DNA from: Cyclobacteriaceae bacterium
GTDB lineage: Bacteria; Bacteroidota; Bacteroidia; Cytophagales; Cyclobacteriaceae
Direction of reading: 5' to 3'
Assembly: GCA_028285445.1 (NCBI GenBank)
Contig: JANQPQ010000016.1
Span: 62,001 to 126,000 of the forward strand
DNA: 64,000 nucleotides
Under the pieces are notes generated by a model, which worked only from the letters and a program-made list of their open reading frames with translations, searched no databases and was not told the origin of the DNA. The translations under genes were made by a program, and so were the position numbers. Below are positions 20,765 to 31,494 of the stretch, piece after piece. Numbering within the stretch: the stretch's first letter is position 1; every line of letters begins with the position of its first letter.

Positions 20765-21019
20765 TTACTTGGCTTTTTCAATTACCTCAGTGAGGCGCCA
20801 CCGTTTGTTCTTACTCAACGGCCTGGTTTCCATTATTTTTACAGTATCGCCCTCGTTGCACTCATTCTTCTCATCGTGAGCAATGAATTTAGTAGTCTTC
20901 CTCACAAATTTGCCATATACTGGGTGCTTCACTTTCCTCTCAACGGCAACAGTGATGGACTTCTCCATCTTGCTACTTGTTACCAGGCCAATTCTTTCTT
21001 TTCTTAAATTCCTTGACAT
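20765..21019 (-). CDS. rpsQ: Ribosomal protein S17
   Basis: 84 residues, OB-fold 16S rRNA binder. Motifs: [20 protein letters not shown] and [19 protein letters not shown]. Its ATG shares one base with the rpmC stop (TAATG). Confidence 0.97.
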   Translation of the reverse strand: MSRNLRKERIGLVTSSKMEKSITVAVERKVKHPVYGKFVRKTTKFIAHDEKNECNEGDTVKIMETRPLSKNKRWRLTEVIEKAK

Positions 21020-21222
21020 TAGTCTTCTTGTTTTGAGAGTTCCTTAGCTCTTAATTCTGTCTTCAGCCTAGCAATAAGTTTCTTGCTTTCCCGAATTTTC
21101 ATTGGATTCTCGATTGGGCTTATGGCGTGCGCAAATCGCATTTTGCTGATTGCATCTACTTCCCCAGCAATTTTCTGCTGTAGCTCCTCTTTTGAAAGCG
21201 CTTTTATTTCTGAATTCTTCAT
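21019..21222 (-). CDS. rpmC: Ribosomal protein L29
   Basis: 67 residues, two-helix protein beside the tunnel exit that helps dock SRP and trigger factor. Motifs: [16 protein letters not shown] and [20 protein letters not shown]. Confidence 0.97.
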   Translation of the reverse strand: MKNSEIKALSKEELQQKIAGEVDAISKMRFAHAISPIENPMKIRESKKLIARLKTELRAKELSKQED

Positions 21223-21224
21223 TG

Positions 21225-21647
21225 CTAGCTTTCGGTATAATCTCTTCTAACTACAAATTTCGTTCTTATTGGCAGCTTCTGCGATGCCAAACGCATTGAC
21301 TCCTGGGCCAAAGTTTTGTCTACTCCATCAGACTCGAACAAAATGGTACCTGGCTTAACAACGGCAACCCAATATTCTGGAGCTCCCTTACCCTTACCCA
21401 TTCTAACCTCAGCTGGTTTTTTGGTTACGGGTTTATCCGGGAATATGCGAATCCACACCTGCCCTTGTCTTTTCATTGCTCTCGTCACAGCAACCCTTGC
21501 TGCTTCAATCTGCCGGCTGGTGATCCACCCTGGTTCCAAAGCCTTTATTGCGAAGGAGCCAAAAGCAATGGTATGCCCTCTTTGAGCGATTCCTTTTACA
21601 CGCCCCTTTTGCTTCTTCCTAAATTTTGTTCTTTTCGGTTGTAACAT
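21225..21647 (-). CDS. rplP: Ribosomal protein L16
   Basis: 140 residues. Essential for A-site tRNA positioning. Motifs: [39 protein letters not shown]-type helix with [20 protein letters not shown], and [19 protein letters not shown]. Confidence 0.98.
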   Translation of the reverse strand: MLQPKRTKFRKKQKGRVKGIAQRGHTIAFGSFAIKALEPGWITSRQIEAARVAVTRAMKRQGQVWIRIFPDKPVTKKPAEVRMGKGKGAPEYWVAVVKPGTILFESDGVDKTLAQESMRLASQKLPIRTKFVVRRDYTES

Positions 21648-21665
21648 TTAAGTCGTTATCTAATG

Positions 21666-22394
21666 TTATCTCCTTTTTCTTCTGTTACCCATGTCTTTAC
21701 CGCCACCTCTACGGCCGCCGCCACCTTGATTACTACTGGTAAGGCCTACGTTTGGCGAAAGGTCTCGTTTGCCATATACCTCTCCTTTGAAAACCCATAC
21801 CTTGATACCAATCTTTCCATAAACCGTATTGGCTTCTGAAACACCGTAATCGATATCAGCTCTGAGTGTATGCAAAGGAATTCTACCTTCCTTGTATTGC
21901 TCAGTTCTTGCCATCTCTGCTCCACCAAGTCTACCAGAAACCTTTATCTTAATACCCTGAGCACCCACTCTTATGGCTGAAGCAATCGCCTGCTTCATTG
22001 CTCTTCGGTAGGAAATCCTTGCTTGCAATTGCTGAGCGATAGACTCACCAACCAGCTTAGCATCTAGTTCCGGACGCTTGATCTCATAAATATTGATCTG
22101 TACGTCTTTCCCTGTAATCTTTTTAAGCTCTTCTTTGATCTTATCGACTTCTGCTCCACCTTTTCCAATTACAACACCAGGTCTGGCGGTATGGACAGTA
22201 AGCGTAATGCGCTTCAGAGTTCTCTCGATAACTATTTTTGAAATTCCACCTTTTGGAATACGAGCAATTACGTACTGTCGAATATTCTGATCCTCAATTA
22301 GTTTATCAGAGAACGTTTCTCCACCGTACCAATTGGAATCCCATCCTTTGATGATTCCTAGTCTAAGACCTACTGGATTTACTTTTTGTCCCAT
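21666..22394 (-). CDS. rpsC: Ribosomal protein S3
   Basis: 242 residues. mRNA entry-channel protein. KH domain with [20 protein letters not shown] and C-terminal domain with [20 protein letters not shown]. The tail is Gly/Arg-rich ([19 protein letters not shown]). The ATG overlaps the rplV stop by one base. Confidence 0.98.
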   Translation of the reverse strand: MGQKVNPVGLRLGIIKGWDSNWYGGETFSDKLIEDQNIRQYVIARIPKGGISKIVIERTLKRITLTVHTARPGVVIGKGGAEVDKIKEELKKITGKDVQINIYEIKRPELDAKLVGESIAQQLQARISYRRAMKQAIASAIRVGAQGIKIKVSGRLGGAEMARTEQYKEGRIPLHTLRADIDYGVSEANTVYGKIGIKVWVFKGEVYGKRDLSPNVGLTSSNQGGGGRRGGGKDMGNRRKRR

Positions 22395-22945
22395 TATTTG
22401 TCAGACTTCTCAGTTTTCTTTTCTGCAGAAGATTTCTTTTTCTTGTCGGCAGCTTTTTCAGCCTTAGGAGCTGTCTCCTTCTTCTTTGTTGCTGCTTTTT
22501 TGGTTTCTTTCTTCTTTGCTTCGGTTTTCTCGGCCTTCTTAGTTTCTTTCTTCGGAGCCTTCTCCTCTTTCTTTTCTTCCTTTTTGGCAGGGGCCTCTAT
22601 TGGTATCGAGCTTTCTACAACGAGTGTTACGTGATTAGAGCGTTTCCTAATTCGATGCGCTCTTCCTTGAGGAGCTGGTCGCAATCTCTTCAGCATTCTA
22701 CCACTATCCACCATTATTTCCTTCACCACCAAATCTGCTTCTTCAAGCTTCGCATCTTCATGCTTGTTCTGCCAATTTGAGATAGCTGAGAGCAGTAGTT
22801 TTTCCAACTTTGCTGCGCCATGCTTTTTCTCGAACTTCAAAATGCTCAATGCCATACTCACCTTCTTGCCTCTAATCAAATCGGCTACTACCCTCATTTT
22901 CCTGGGGCTGGTGGGGACATTATTGAGTTTTGCTACTGCCTGCAT
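22394..22945 (-). CDS. rplV: Ribosomal protein L22 with a lysine-rich tail
   Basis: Residues 1-112 are a normal L22 ([37 protein letters not shown] loop at about 89-108), the protein whose hairpin lines the exit tunnel. Residues 118-183 form an added low-complexity tail of Lys/Glu/Ala (repeated KKET/KKAEK), strongly basic. Family members are usually 110-135 residues, so the tail is an extension. Confidence 0.95.
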   Translation of the reverse strand: MQAVAKLNNVPTSPRKMRVVADLIRGKKVSMALSILKFEKKHGAAKLEKLLLSAISNWQNKHEDAKLEEADLVVKEIMVDSGRMLKRLRPAPQGRAHRIRKRSNHVTLVVESSIPIEAPAKKEEKKEEKAPKKETKKAEKTEAKKKETKKAATKKKETAPKAEKAADKKKKSSAEKKTEKSDK

Positions 22946-22955
22946 TTTCTAATCT

Positions 22956-23219
22956 TTATCCTTTTGTAGAGTGTCCTCTATAAGTTCTGGTTGGCGCAAA
23001 CTCTCCTAGTTTATGGCCAACCATATTTTCTGTTACATAGACCGGGATAAACTTATTGCCATTATGAACGGCAAAAGTATGTCCAACGAAGTCAGGAGAA
23101 ATCATTGATCGTCTAGACCAAGTTTTGATAACTGACTTTTTACCAGATTCATTCATCGCATCAACCTTCTTCTCAAGCCTGAAGTCAATGTATGGTCCCT
23201 TTTTTAATGATCTTGCCAT
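22956..23219 (-). CDS. rpsS: Ribosomal protein S19
   Basis: 87 residues. 30S head protein paired with S13. Motifs: [40 protein letters not shown] and [13 protein letters not shown]. Start is 1 base after the rplB stop. Confidence 0.97.
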   Translation of the reverse strand: MARSLKKGPYIDFRLEKKVDAMNESGKKSVIKTWSRRSMISPDFVGHTFAVHNGNKFIPVYVTENMVGHKLGEFAPTRTYRGHSTKG

Positions 23220-24044
23220 TTACTTTCGTTTACTAATTATCAGCCTATCTGAATACTTCTTTTTTCTTCTTGTTTTGAACCCTTTAGCATACAATCCATT
23301 CCTGGATCGGGGGTGTCCACCTGAGGCTTTTCCTTCACCACCACCCATAGGGTGATCGACCGGGTTCATTGCCACACCTCTAACCCTGGGCCTTCTACCT
23401 AACCAACGCTTTCTTCCGGCCTTACCGAGAACTACATTCATATGCTCGGCATTACTTACTGACCCAACGGTTGCGTAGCATGTAACCAGTACCATTCTCA
23501 TTTCGCCTGAGGGCATTTTTAGCGTTGCGTATTTCCCCTCTCTTGCCAATAGCTGTACATAAGATCCGGCAGCCCTGGCAGTTGCTCCCCCCTTACCTGG
23601 TTTCAGTTCTACATTGTGAACAATTGTTCCCAGGGGAATCTTGGCCAATGGCAAAGCATTTCCTAACTCTGGAGCAACGTCTTCACCAGATACTATCTTC
23701 TGATCTATCTTAAGTCCCTCTGGACATATGATATAACGCTTCTCTCCATCTGCGTAATAGAGCAAGGCTATTCTGGCCGACCGAATTGGATCATATTCTA
23801 TGGACTTAACCGTAGCTGGCACACCATGCTTATCCCTCTTGAAATCAATTTCTCTCAACCTTTTCTTATGACCGCCACCCATGTACCTCATGGTCATTCG
23901 GCCCTGGTTGTTACGACCACCTGATCTTTTATGGGATTTGACCAGAGACTTCTCTGGGCTATTGCCAGCGGTAATCTCCGAAAAAGAAGGGGCCGATCTA
24001 AATCTTTGCCCTGGTGTAACTGGTCTTAATTTCTTAACTGCCAT
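23220..24044 (-). CDS. rplB: Ribosomal protein L2
   Basis: 274 residues. Peptidyl-transferase-centre protein needed for subunit joining. Motifs: [20 protein letters not shown], the RNA-binding [20 protein letters not shown] (with the conserved His) and [19 protein letters not shown] end. Confidence 0.98.
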   Translation of the reverse strand: MAVKKLRPVTPGQRFRSAPSFSEITAGNSPEKSLVKSHKRSGGRNNQGRMTMRYMGGGHKKRLREIDFKRDKHGVPATVKSIEYDPIRSARIALLYYADGEKRYIICPEGLKIDQKIVSGEDVAPELGNALPLAKIPLGTIVHNVELKPGKGGATARAAGSYVQLLAREGKYATLKMPSGEMRMVLVTCYATVGSVSNAEHMNVVLGKAGRKRWLGRRPRVRGVAMNPVDHPMGGGEGKASGGHPRSRNGLYAKGFKTRRKKKYSDRLIISKRK

Positions 24045-24056
24045 TTGCTCTTATTC

Positions 24057-24344
24057 TTAAATACCGCTGTAAAAGTCAATTACTTCACCATCAGCCACTT
24101 GCACGATAGCCTTCTTAAATGATGGTGTTTTACCGGTGATTACCCTTGATTTTGTATATCTGGCCTTGGTCTTGCCTCCATAGCGCATGGTTCTCACGCT
24201 CTCCACTGTAACCCCATACACTTGCTCCACTTCTTTTTTGATTTGGATCTTATTGGCGTTTTTATCAACAATGAATCCGTATTTGCCAACTTCATTGAAG
24301 GCCGACATCTTCTCCGTTACCAAGGGTTTCTTAAGTACGCTCAT
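24057..24344 (-). CDS. rplW: Ribosomal protein L23
   Basis: 95 residues. Docking site for trigger factor and SRP at the tunnel exit. Motifs: MSVLKKPLVTEKMSAF, YGFIVDKNANKIQIKKEVEQ, VYGVTVESVRTM. Confidence 0.97.
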   Translation of the reverse strand: MSVLKKPLVTEKMSAFNEVGKYGFIVDKNANKIQIKKEVEQVYGVTVESVRTMRYGGKTKARYTKSRVITGKTPSFKKAIVQVADGEVIDFYSGI

Positions 24345-24345
24345 C

Positions 24346-24972
24346 TTATTTTAATAGATCGTTTGCTTTTTCCACAGAACCTTCCACGAATACCAGCTTA
24401 TCTGCATTAAGCACCTGGTATGTGTTCAGTTTATCAACTGTGGTAACACTGGTTTTCTGCAAGTTTCTTCCTGATAGGGAAACGTTTTTGTTAGGCTCCG
24501 AGAGAACCACTAACGTTTTGATATCCTGCATGGCCAAACTAGCTAGAAGATTTTTGTACTCCTTAGTTTTTGGAGCTTCAAAGTTGATGTCTTCAATAAC
24601 TGCTATGTTCTTTTCCTTTGCCTTGTAAGTAAGGGCCGATAGCCTCGCTAACTTCTTCAGCTTCTTATTCAACTTAAAGGAGTAATCTCTTGGCCTAGGA
24701 CCGAATACTCTTCCCCCTCCTCTGAACAATGGGTTTTTGATACTACCGAAACGGGCCGTACCAGTCCCCTTTTGTCTTTTAATTTTCTTGGTAGAACCTA
24801 CAATCTCCGCTCTCTCCTTGGACTTATGTGTACCTTGTCTTTGATTGGCCAAGTACTGCTTTACATCCAGATAAATAGCATGGTCATTCGGCTCTATACC
24901 AAACACATCCTTGGAAAGGGTCACTTTCCTTCCTGTTTCTTTACCTGTATTATTTAAAACCGGAATGTTCAT
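24346..24972 (-). CDS. rplD: Ribosomal protein L4
   Basis: 208 residues. Exit-tunnel protein; in E. coli it also represses the S10 operon. Motifs: [59 protein letters not shown]. Overlap and gaps with rplW and rplC are 1 base. Confidence 0.97.
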   Translation of the reverse strand: MNIPVLNNTGKETGRKVTLSKDVFGIEPNDHAIYLDVKQYLANQRQGTHKSKERAEIVGSTKKIKRQKGTGTARFGSIKNPLFRGGGRVFGPRPRDYSFKLNKKLKKLARLSALTYKAKEKNIAVIEDINFEAPKTKEYKNLLASLAMQDIKTLVVLSEPNKNVSLSGRNLQKTSVTTVDKLNTYQVLNADKLVFVEGSVEKANDLLK

Positions 24973-24973
24973 G

Positions 24974-25606
24974 TTACTTCTCTAATATTACTGTTGAGTT
25001 CTTTGCTCCTGGAATTGAACCACTGATCACAATCAGATTCTCCTCAGGTATGATTTTCAGAACTTGCAAATTCAAAGTTTTAGATCTTCCTCCTCCTGTC
25101 TGACCAGCCATCCTCATGCCTTTAAAAACTCGAGAAGGGTATGAAGAGCCTCCAACCGACCCGGGCGCTCTCATTCTGTTATGCTGGCCGTGAGTAGCAT
25201 CGCCAACCCCTGCAAAATTGTGTCGCTTCACAACACCTTGAAATCCTTTACCCTTTGATGTTCCGATGGCATCCAGGAAATCTCCTTCGACAAAAACATC
25301 TCCCACTTTTACTTCCTGACCTATCTCGATTTCGCCCTCAAACTCCACTCGAAAGTTTCTAAATTCAGCGAGGTGCCTTTTTGGAGTTGTGTTGGCTTTT
25401 GCGAAGTGACCTTTCATTGCTTTGGAAGTTCTTTTGTCCTTCTTTTCGCCATAAGCCAATTGTACTCCATTGTAACCATCTACCTCCTCGTTTCTCACCT
25501 GAGTAACCACACAGGGACCAGCTTCTACCACAGTACATGGAATGTTCTTCCCAGCCTCATCATAGACGCTGGTCATACCAATTTTCTTACCTATAATCCC
25601 TGACAT
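24974..25606 (-). CDS. rplC: Ribosomal protein L3
   Basis: 210 residues, first gene of the S10-spc-alpha operon in this genome, because rpsJ is separated from it. Motifs: [60 protein letters not shown]. It has its own promoter 62-92 bases upstream (25668-25698). Confidence 0.98.
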   Translation of the reverse strand: MSGIIGKKIGMTSVYDEAGKNIPCTVVEAGPCVVTQVRNEEVDGYNGVQLAYGEKKDKRTSKAMKGHFAKANTTPKRHLAEFRNFRVEFEGEIEIGQEVKVGDVFVEGDFLDAIGTSKGKGFQGVVKRHNFAGVGDATHGQHNRMRAPGSVGGSSYPSRVFKGMRMAGQTGGGRSKTLNLQVLKIIPEENLIVISGSIPGAKNSTVILEK

Positions 25607-25667
25607 TTCTCTTAATCAAATATTGTTTTCAAGCTTCAAAAAATGCAGTTTTCCTGCAAAAGGACTG

Positions 25668-25698
25668 CAAAGATACTAATTCTGAATTTGTTCCCAAA
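25668..25698 (-). promoter_or_regulatory. Promoter of the rplC-rplQ operon
   Basis: The plus strand reads CAAAGATA (25668-25675), giving the -7 element TATCTTTG, and CAAA (25695-25698), giving the -33 TTTG, spaced by 19 bases. This is a full match to the Bacteroidota promoter form. It predicts a leader of roughly 55 bases before rplC. Confidence 0.8.
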
Positions 25699-25726
25699 CC
25701 CCAGCAAATAAATTTTTGGAGAGTCT

Positions 25727-25746
25727 GAGCGCCGGGGATGGCACTC
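25727..25746 (-). terminator. Possible terminator hairpin after the histidine kinase gene
   Basis: A 7-bp GC-rich stem (727-733 with 740-746, one G-T pair, 6-base loop), followed on the minus strand by an A/T-rich stretch with a broken T-run. It lies 30 bases past the kinase stop and just upstream of the rplC promoter. Confidence 0.5.
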
Positions 25747-25776
25747 AAAATTAGGTGTGAAAGCAAGGCTCCCTTC

Positions 25777-27870
25777 CTAGGCAAGGGTTGTAGAAGACTC
25801 CAGGTTGTCTTTAGCTTTCTTAAGTTGCACAATAAACGATGCTCCCTGGCCCTGGATGCTCTCACACCAGACCTGCCCACCCATTAATTCGGTGTATTTT
25901 TTTACTATAGATAGACCTAGGCCATGTGAATTTTCACCTCCAGTTGGGCGTGCGCTTAACTTCTGGTATTTACCAAATAATCGAGGTATATCTTCCTTGG
26001 AAATACCCGGTCCTTGGTCGGTAATCTTGAATCGTAAAAATTCCCTATTTGCAGCCGTCTCAATGAGCACTTTGGTTCTTGGAGGGGAGAACTTTAAAGC
26101 ATTTGATAAGAGGTTTGTTACTACCAGTTTGGCATAGTGCCAGTCAACAATGATTCCGAAATGTTGGTGTTTATATTTTACCTCTACATCAATTCCTTTT
26201 CGGCTAAAAGGGTCTGCCATTTCCGATATCACTTCTTCGACAAGACGTTTGGGATTGGTTTCTTCAAGTTTCAGCTTAATAGATTGTGATTCTATGGCAT
26301 TTACGTCTAGTATCTTGAGGACCAGATCCCGCAGGTTTCCAATAGACTGCATTATGAGATGCACGCTTTCACTTTGAGCCGTAGACAGGCCCTGAGGGTC
26401 TTTATCGATTAACTGCATTAACCCAAAAATTCGATTGAGTGGACCCCGTAGATCATGTGAGACAATTCCTATGAGGTGATTCTTCTCCTCATCAAGAGCC
26501 ATTAGTTTCCGATTTTGGGAAAGAACTTCTTCCCTGCTTGTAGATAGCAACCTATTGGTTTTTTGAACTTGCCGGTGTTTGTAGATCATAGAGATACCTG
26601 CGGTAACGATAAGCAGGCAAAATGCCACCAGGCCATTACGCAGCAATAACTGCCTTTGCAACCTGGCTGCTTGTAACTTTCTCTCCTGATTAAGGATTGC
26701 AATTTCCTTATTCTTCTTTTCAGTATTGAATTTTGATTGAAGGTTTACTATTTGGCTGTTCCTTTCCTCATTAAATATGCTGTCTTTAGCGGCCACGTAC
26801 TGTTTGTAGTAACTCAGAGAATTCTCGTGTTCGTTCAATGCTTCATACACTTTGGAATAATTGAGAAGTGCCAACATTGTGTACTTCTTTGCACCGACAG
26901 AGTCAGCGAGATGCAAGGTCTTATCCAGATATCCAAGGCTTATGTCATTCTCTCCCAACTCACATAGCAGCTGACTGAGCTCCACGTATGCGTCAAGGAT
27001 ATGGTCATTGAGGTAGTCAGAGTAGTACACGTCAGCTCCTTCCAACATCTTTTCTCCCAACTCAATAGATTCTTCGAAGAAGAATCTGCTTTTACTAATA
27101 TGCTCCATCGCTTTGTAAGCCCTGCCTTTGTTAGTGAGCGTACCGAGTAGATGCAACTGGTCGCCGGTAAGGTTGGAGATGTCTTCGGCCTCTTCCAAAT
27201 AGACGAGAGCACTATCGTACAAACCTTCAATAACCAGAAGTTCCCCGAGATTTGACAGTTGCCGGGTAATCCCTGAACTATCTCTTTCTATTCGGTGCTT
27301 CTCCAGCGATTGTGAGAAGTAATCTCCAGCAGTGTGAAAATCACCAAGCTGATAGTGTACCGTTGCAACATTGTTCAGTGCCTCGGCTACATCGGACTGT
27401 TTACCGGTTTGCTCATACACATCCACGGATTTCAAGTAAAAATCCAGAGCCTTATCATATTCACTTCGATAATAGTACAGCACACCAATATTGTTATAGC
27501 AATTAGCCGCTGCGGTTAACTTTCCTAAGCCGACGCTTAGGTCGTACTCCTTTAGGTAGTAGGTTTCTGCGCTATCTGCTTCATTTGAGATATGAAACGT
27601 TCGAGCCTTGAGTCCAAACACGATACGCCTATCATCGTCAGAACCTTCGATTATAGCGAGCTCCTGGGCCTGGTTTGCGTACAGTAAAGCACTATCCGTA
27701 TCTATACTCCTGAACCTTTTCGATAATATCTGCAGTGCTACAAAACTTTCCTCATATGATTGGGCCGTTCTTAGGGCTTCCTTTAAACTATCAAATTGAG
27801 CTAGCGAACCGGTGAACCCAGCAATGACAGTAATTGAAGTGAGGAGAGCTCTTTGGATTGATGGCAGCAC
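25777..27870 (-). CDS. TPR-containing sensor histidine kinase (orphan)
   Basis: 697 residues from a GTG start; an in-frame TAA lies six bases upstream of it and there is no usable ATG. Layout: signal peptide (1-25), about six TPR-like repeats (about 55-365; NNIGVLYYYRSEYDKALDFY, LNNVATVHYQLGDF), a coiled linker (370-408), one membrane helix (about 410-431), HisKA with the phosphorylated His472 in IGIVSHDLRGPLNR, and HATPase_c with NLLSNALKFSPP, DQGPGI and SHGLGLSIVKKY. The sensor part is thus likely periplasmic and protein- or peptide-binding. No response regulator is fused or nearby. It separates rpsJ from rplC, which are normally adjacent. Confidence 0.93.
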   Translation of the reverse strand: MLPSIQRALLTSITVIAGFTGSLAQFDSLKEALRTAQSYEESFVALQILSKRFRSIDTDSALLYANQAQELAIIEGSDDDRRIVFGLKARTFHISNEADSAETYYLKEYDLSVGLGKLTAAANCYNNIGVLYYYRSEYDKALDFYLKSVDVYEQTGKQSDVAEALNNVATVHYQLGDFHTAGDYFSQSLEKHRIERDSSGITRQLSNLGELLVIEGLYDSALVYLEEAEDISNLTGDQLHLLGTLTNKGRAYKAMEHISKSRFFFEESIELGEKMLEGADVYYSDYLNDHILDAYVELSQLLCELGENDISLGYLDKTLHLADSVGAKKYTMLALLNYSKVYEALNEHENSLSYYKQYVAAKDSIFNEERNSQIVNLQSKFNTEKKNKEIAILNQERKLQAARLQRQLLLRNGLVAFCLLIVTAGISMIYKHRQVQKTNRLLSTSREEVLSQNRKLMALDEEKNHLIGIVSHDLRGPLNRIFGLMQLIDKDPQGLSTAQSESVHLIMQSIGNLRDLVLKILDVNAIESQSIKLKLEETNPKRLVEEVISEMADPFSRKGIDVEVKYKHQHFGIIVDWHYAKLVVTNLLSNALKFSPPRTKVLIETAANREFLRFKITDQGPGISKEDIPRLFGKYQKLSARPTGGENSHGLGLSIVKKYTELMGGQVWCESIQGQGASFIVQLKKAKDNLESSTTLA

Positions 27871-27892
27871 TATTTACATAAAATGGATTAAT

Positions 27893-27900
27893 CAAAGGTA
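27893..27900 (-). promoter_or_regulatory. Putative -7 promoter element for the histidine kinase
   Basis: CAAAGGTA on the plus strand, i.e. TACCTTTG, an exact TAnnTTTG match 22 bases before the GTG start. The -33 region is not a clear TTTG, so the promoter may be weak or regulated. Confidence 0.45.
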
Positions 27901-27960
27901 GTGGCCGCAAAATTTAAATAAGATAAAAAAATATACAAAATGTTACATTTTAATATTCGA

Positions 27961-27991
27961 AAATAAAAAAACCCACTTGCGCTGTGGGTTT
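27961..27991 (-). terminator. Rho-independent terminator after rpsJ
   Basis: An 8-bp stem (27969-27976 with 27984-27991), 7-base loop, then a long T-rich run on the minus strand. It lies 26 bases past the rpsJ stop and closes the str operon before the histidine kinase. Confidence 0.9.
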
Positions 27992-28016
27992 CCTGAAATC
28001 ATAATTTTGCGTGGCC

Positions 28017-28322
28017 TTACACCTTAATCTCAACATCAACCCCACTTGGCAATTCCAACTTCATAAGTGCATCCACGGTTTTTGTACTGTTGGAATAAAT
28101 ATCCACCAGTCGCTTGTAAGTGCAGATTTGAAATTGCTCACGTGACTTCTTGTTGACGTGAGGAGACCTCAACACTGTAAACTTCTCCTTCACAGTTGGC
28201 AAGGGAATTGGCCCACTTACAACAGCTCCTGTAGTCTTAACTGCTCTAACAATTTTCTCAGAAGACTTGTCCACAAGATTGTGGTCATAAGATTTGAGCT
28301 TTATTCGAATTTTTTGATTCAT
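28017..28322 (-). CDS. rpsJ: Ribosomal protein S10 (NusE)
   Basis: 101 residues. 30S head protein and, with NusB, part of the antitermination complex. Motifs: [60 protein letters not shown]. Here it ends the str operon (7 bases after fusA) rather than leading the S10 operon. Confidence 0.98.
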   Translation of the reverse strand: MNQKIRIKLKSYDHNLVDKSSEKIVRAVKTTGAVVSGPIPLPTVKEKFTVLRSPHVNKKSREQFQICTYKRLVDIYSNSTKTVDALMKLELPSGVDVEIKV

Positions 28323-28329
28323 CTTATAC

Positions 28330-30462
28330 TTAGTTAACGGGGGCTCCCTTTACTTGTTCAATTATTGATTCGGCCAAATTCTTTGGTACTGGGTCATAGT
28401 GAGAGAAGGTAAGTGTTGCCGATGCTCTACCTGATGAAATTGTTCTTAGATCGGTCACGTATCCAAACAATTCAGCTAATGGTACATCAGCCTTAATCAC
28501 CTGGGCGCCGCCCTTTGTATCCATTCCCTTCATTATACCCCTTCTCTTGTTCAAGTCTCCAGTAACAGGCCCTGTGTACTCATCCGGAGAAACAACTTCC
28601 ACGGACATGATAGGCTCTAGCAGCACTGGAGTAGCCTTGCTTGCCGCCTCCTTGAAACCAATTCGGGCAGCCATTTCGAATGACAATGCATCTGAGTCAA
28701 CATCATGGAATGAACCATGGAAGAGTCTTACATACATCGAATCCACAGGATAACCCGCCAACGGGCCATTTTTCATTGAGTTTTCAAATCCCTTTTGAAC
28801 AGCTGGAATAAACTCTTTCGGAATTACGCCACCAACAATTTTGTTATCAAATTCCAAGCCTGCCTTGCCATCTTCCCTGGGGCCTATCTCAAACACGATA
28901 TCTGCAAATTTACCACGACCACCAGTTTGCTTCTTGTATACTTCTTTGTGCTCTATATTAGCCGAAAGGGCTTCTTTATACGCCACTTGAGGAGCACCCT
29001 GGCTTACTTCAACGCCAAATTCTCTTCTAAGGCGATCCATAATAATTTCGAGGTGAAGTTCTCCCATACCCCTAAGAACCGTTTGGCCAGTTTCTTCATC
29101 AGTTTTTACACTAAGAGTTGGGTCTTCCTCTATAAGTTTTGCAATTGCAACTCCAAGCTTGTCGACATCGGCTTGTTTCTTTGCTTCAATTGCGTAACCA
29201 ATCACTGGCTCGGGGAAGCTCATAGATTCCAAGACAATTTTGTGCTTCTCGTCAACAAGCGTATCACCAGTTTTTATATCCTTGAAACCAACACCTGCGC
29301 AGATGTCGCCAGCCTCAACCACGTCAATCGGGTTTTGCTTGTTTGAGTGCATCTGCATCAGGCGAGAGATTCTCTCTTTTTTGTCAGTTCTCATGTTGTG
29401 CACATAAGAACCTGCATCAAGCTTACCAGAATAAACCCTGAAAAAGCACAATCTACCCACAAAAGGGTCTGTTGCTATCTTAAAGGCCAAAGCCGAAAAT
29501 GGCTCGCTTACATCAGGCTTTCTTTCTTCAACATTATCGGTGTAAGGGTTAACTCCACTTACTGGAGGCAAGTCCACTGGCGATGGTAAGAATGCACAAA
29601 CAGCATCCAGCACAGCCTGAACACCCTTGTTTTTGAAAGCAGAACCAGCCAGAACCGGAGTCATAGACATATCTATAACTGCCTTTCTGATAGCTTCCTT
29701 CATTTCATCCTCAGTAATGGAATCTGGATCTTCGAAGAATTTCTCAAGAAGAACATCGTCATATTCAGCCACTGCTTCCACCAGCTTCTGACGCCACTCT
29801 TCTACAGTATCTTTTAAATCCTCAGGAATATCTATCACGTTGTAGGTCATTCCTAAGTCTTCGTCATTCCAAACGATAGCTTGGTTGGTGATTAGGTCAA
29901 CTACCCCTTTGAAATGCTCCTCAGCACCAATTGGTACTTGCAAAGGGATTGGGTTTGCTCCAAGCTTGTCTTTTATTTCTCCAACAACATTGAAGAAGTC
30001 TGCACCAGCCCTATCCATTTTATTTACGAAACAGATTCTTGGTACTTTGTACTTGTCTGCTTGGCGCCAAACAGTTTCAGACTGGGGTTCAACGCCCGAT
30101 ACAGCGCAAAACAAAGCCACAGAACCGTCAAGAACTCTGAGAGATCTTTCAACTTCGACCGTAAAATCTACGTGGCCGGGGGTATCAATAATGTTTATAT
30201 CGAAATTGTTCGTTTCTGCCACTGTATGTCCCTGGTCTGTAGGATACTTCCAGGAAGTAGTAGTAGCAGCGGAAGTAATGGTGATTCCACGCTCCTGCTC
30301 CTGCTCCATCCAGTCCATAATAGCAGCACCATCATGCACTTCACCTATTTTATGGCTTAGACCAGTATAATAGAGAACCCTCTCAGTGGTCGTTGTCTTA
30401 CCAGCATCAATGTGAGCCATGATGCCGATATTCCTCAAATTCTTTAATTCCTTCTTTGCCAT
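28330..30462 (-). CDS. fusA: Elongation factor G
   Basis: 710 residues, five-domain translocation GTPase. G motifs: [19 protein letters not shown] (P-loop), DTPGHVDF (G3), [10 protein letters not shown] (G4). Domain IV/V features: [16 protein letters not shown] and [17 protein letters not shown] near the C-terminus. Adjoins rpsG with no gap. Confidence 0.98.
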   Translation of the reverse strand: MAKKELKNLRNIGIMAHIDAGKTTTTERVLYYTGLSHKIGEVHDGAAIMDWMEQEQERGITITSAATTTSWKYPTDQGHTVAETNNFDINIIDTPGHVDFTVEVERSLRVLDGSVALFCAVSGVEPQSETVWRQADKYKVPRICFVNKMDRAGADFFNVVGEIKDKLGANPIPLQVPIGAEEHFKGVVDLITNQAIVWNDEDLGMTYNVIDIPEDLKDTVEEWRQKLVEAVAEYDDVLLEKFFEDPDSITEDEMKEAIRKAVIDMSMTPVLAGSAFKNKGVQAVLDAVCAFLPSPVDLPPVSGVNPYTDNVEERKPDVSEPFSALAFKIATDPFVGRLCFFRVYSGKLDAGSYVHNMRTDKKERISRLMQMHSNKQNPIDVVEAGDICAGVGFKDIKTGDTLVDEKHKIVLESMSFPEPVIGYAIEAKKQADVDKLGVAIAKLIEEDPTLSVKTDEETGQTVLRGMGELHLEIIMDRLRREFGVEVSQGAPQVAYKEALSANIEHKEVYKKQTGGRGKFADIVFEIGPREDGKAGLEFDNKIVGGVIPKEFIPAVQKGFENSMKNGPLAGYPVDSMYVRLFHGSFHDVDSDALSFEMAARIGFKEAASKATPVLLEPIMSVEVVSPDEYTGPVTGDLNKRRGIMKGMDTKGGAQVIKADVPLAELFGYVTDLRTISSGRASATLTFSHYDPVPKNLAESIIEQVKGAPVN

Positions 30463-30930
30463 CTAAAATCTAAAATGTGAGAATGCCTTGTTGGCCTCGG
30501 CCATTCTGTGTGTATCGTCTTTTTTCTTAATAGCAGCACCTTCGCCATTTGATGCGGCTACAATTTCCGCAGCAAGCTTTTCAACCATGGTTTTCTCACC
30601 CCGCAATCTGGCGTAGTCGATCAACCACTTAATTCCCAATGTAATCTTTCGGTCAGGTCTTACTTCTAAAGGAACCTGGAAAGTAGCACCACCTACCCTT
30701 CTACTTTTTACTTCAACCGCTGGCATTACGTTGTTCAATGCTTTCTTCCATGTTTCCAGTCCACTCTCCTCTGACTTTTTCTCTACCAGATCAATGGCAT
30801 CATAGAAGATTGCATAAGCCTTATTCTTCTTCCCTTCCTTCATTAGGTAGTTCACAAATTTAGATACCATAGTATCCCTGTACTTTGGATCAGGAAGTAT
30901 ATATCTCTTTTTTGGTTTCGCTTTTCTCAT
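30463..30930 (-). CDS. rpsG: Ribosomal protein S7
   Basis: 155 residues. Nucleates 30S head assembly. Motifs: [40 protein letters not shown] and [11 protein letters not shown] at the end. Lies between rpsL and fusA. Confidence 0.98.
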   Translation of the reverse strand: MRKAKPKKRYILPDPKYRDTMVSKFVNYLMKEGKKNKAYAIFYDAIDLVEKKSEESGLETWKKALNNVMPAVEVKSRRVGGATFQVPLEVRPDRKITLGIKWLIDYARLRGEKTMVEKLAAEIVAASNGEGAAIKKKDDTHRMAEANKAFSHFRF

Positions 30931-30953
30931 GCTAAATGCTTTTCAGCGTAATA

Positions 30954-31328
30954 CTATTTTTTAGGTCTTTTGGCTCCGTACTTCGATCTTCTCTGCAGTC
31001 TACCATCCACACCGGCGGTGTCAAGTGCACCTCGGATAATGTGGTATCTAACTCCAGGTAAATCTTTTACCCTTCCACCTCTGATTAATACTATTGAGTG
31101 CTCCTGCAAATTGTGACCTTCGCCAGGAATGTAAGCATTGACTTCCTTACCGTTGGTCAATCTCACTCTGGCAACTTTCCGCATTGCTGAATTAGGCTTT
31201 TTAGGAGTTGTTGTATACACTCTTGTACACACTCCCCTACGTTGCGGACATGAATCCAGCGCCGGTGATTTTGACTTTGAAGTCAATCTTTTTCTGCCCT
31301 TACGAACCAATTGTTGAATAGTAGGCAT
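30954..31328 (-). CDS. rpsL: Ribosomal protein S12
   Basis: 124 residues. Decoding-centre protein. [18 protein letters not shown] and [17 protein letters not shown] retain the Lys residues (E. coli K42/K87 equivalents) whose change gives streptomycin resistance, so the sequence is of the sensitive type. First gene of the str operon. Confidence 0.98.
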   Translation of the reverse strand: MPTIQQLVRKGRKRLTSKSKSPALDSCPQRRGVCTRVYTTTPKKPNSAMRKVARVRLTNGKEVNAYIPGEGHNLQEHSIVLIRGGRVKDLPGVRYHIIRGALDTAGVDGRLQRRSKYGAKRPKK

Positions 31329-31375
31329 TAATAATCTTAGTTATATTTTGTTCCTTATTCTAAAATTTCGGAATG

Positions 31376-31407
31376 CAAAGGTATGGGTTTAGATATATTT
31401 TTACAAA
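31376..31407 (-). promoter_or_regulatory. Promoter of the rpsL-rpsG-fusA-rpsJ operon
   Basis: CAAAGGTA (31376-31383; TACCTTTG on the transcribed strand) and CAAA (31404-31407; TTTG), spaced by 20 bases, 48 bases before the rpsL ATG. A full match to TTTG-N19/20-TAnnTTTG. Confidence 0.8.
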
Positions 31408-31432
31408 CATCCACTTTAAGATTTTACTAATA

Positions 31433-31468
31433 AAAAAGATGGATTCAGCTGCCCAAATCCATCTTTTT
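31433..31468 (-). terminator. Terminator after rpoC-DUF3467
   Basis: A near-perfect stem of 12-13 bp (AAAAAGATGGATT with its complement, 10-base loop) flanked by A and T runs on both sides, so it could work in either direction. It lies 27 bases past the DUF3467 stop and just upstream of the rpsL promoter. Confidence 0.88.
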
Positions 31469-31494
31469 ATATTTCTCAGTTTTACCGTTGCTCC

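Noticed and set aside
25629..25880. 83-codon minus-strand frame between rplC and the kinase
   Set aside because: It overlaps the kinase 3' end in another frame, covers the rplC promoter, and has no recognisable motif.
28795..29346. 183-codon plus-strand frame inside fusA
   Set aside because: Antisense to a conserved gene; Phe/Cys-rich composition typical of shadow frames.
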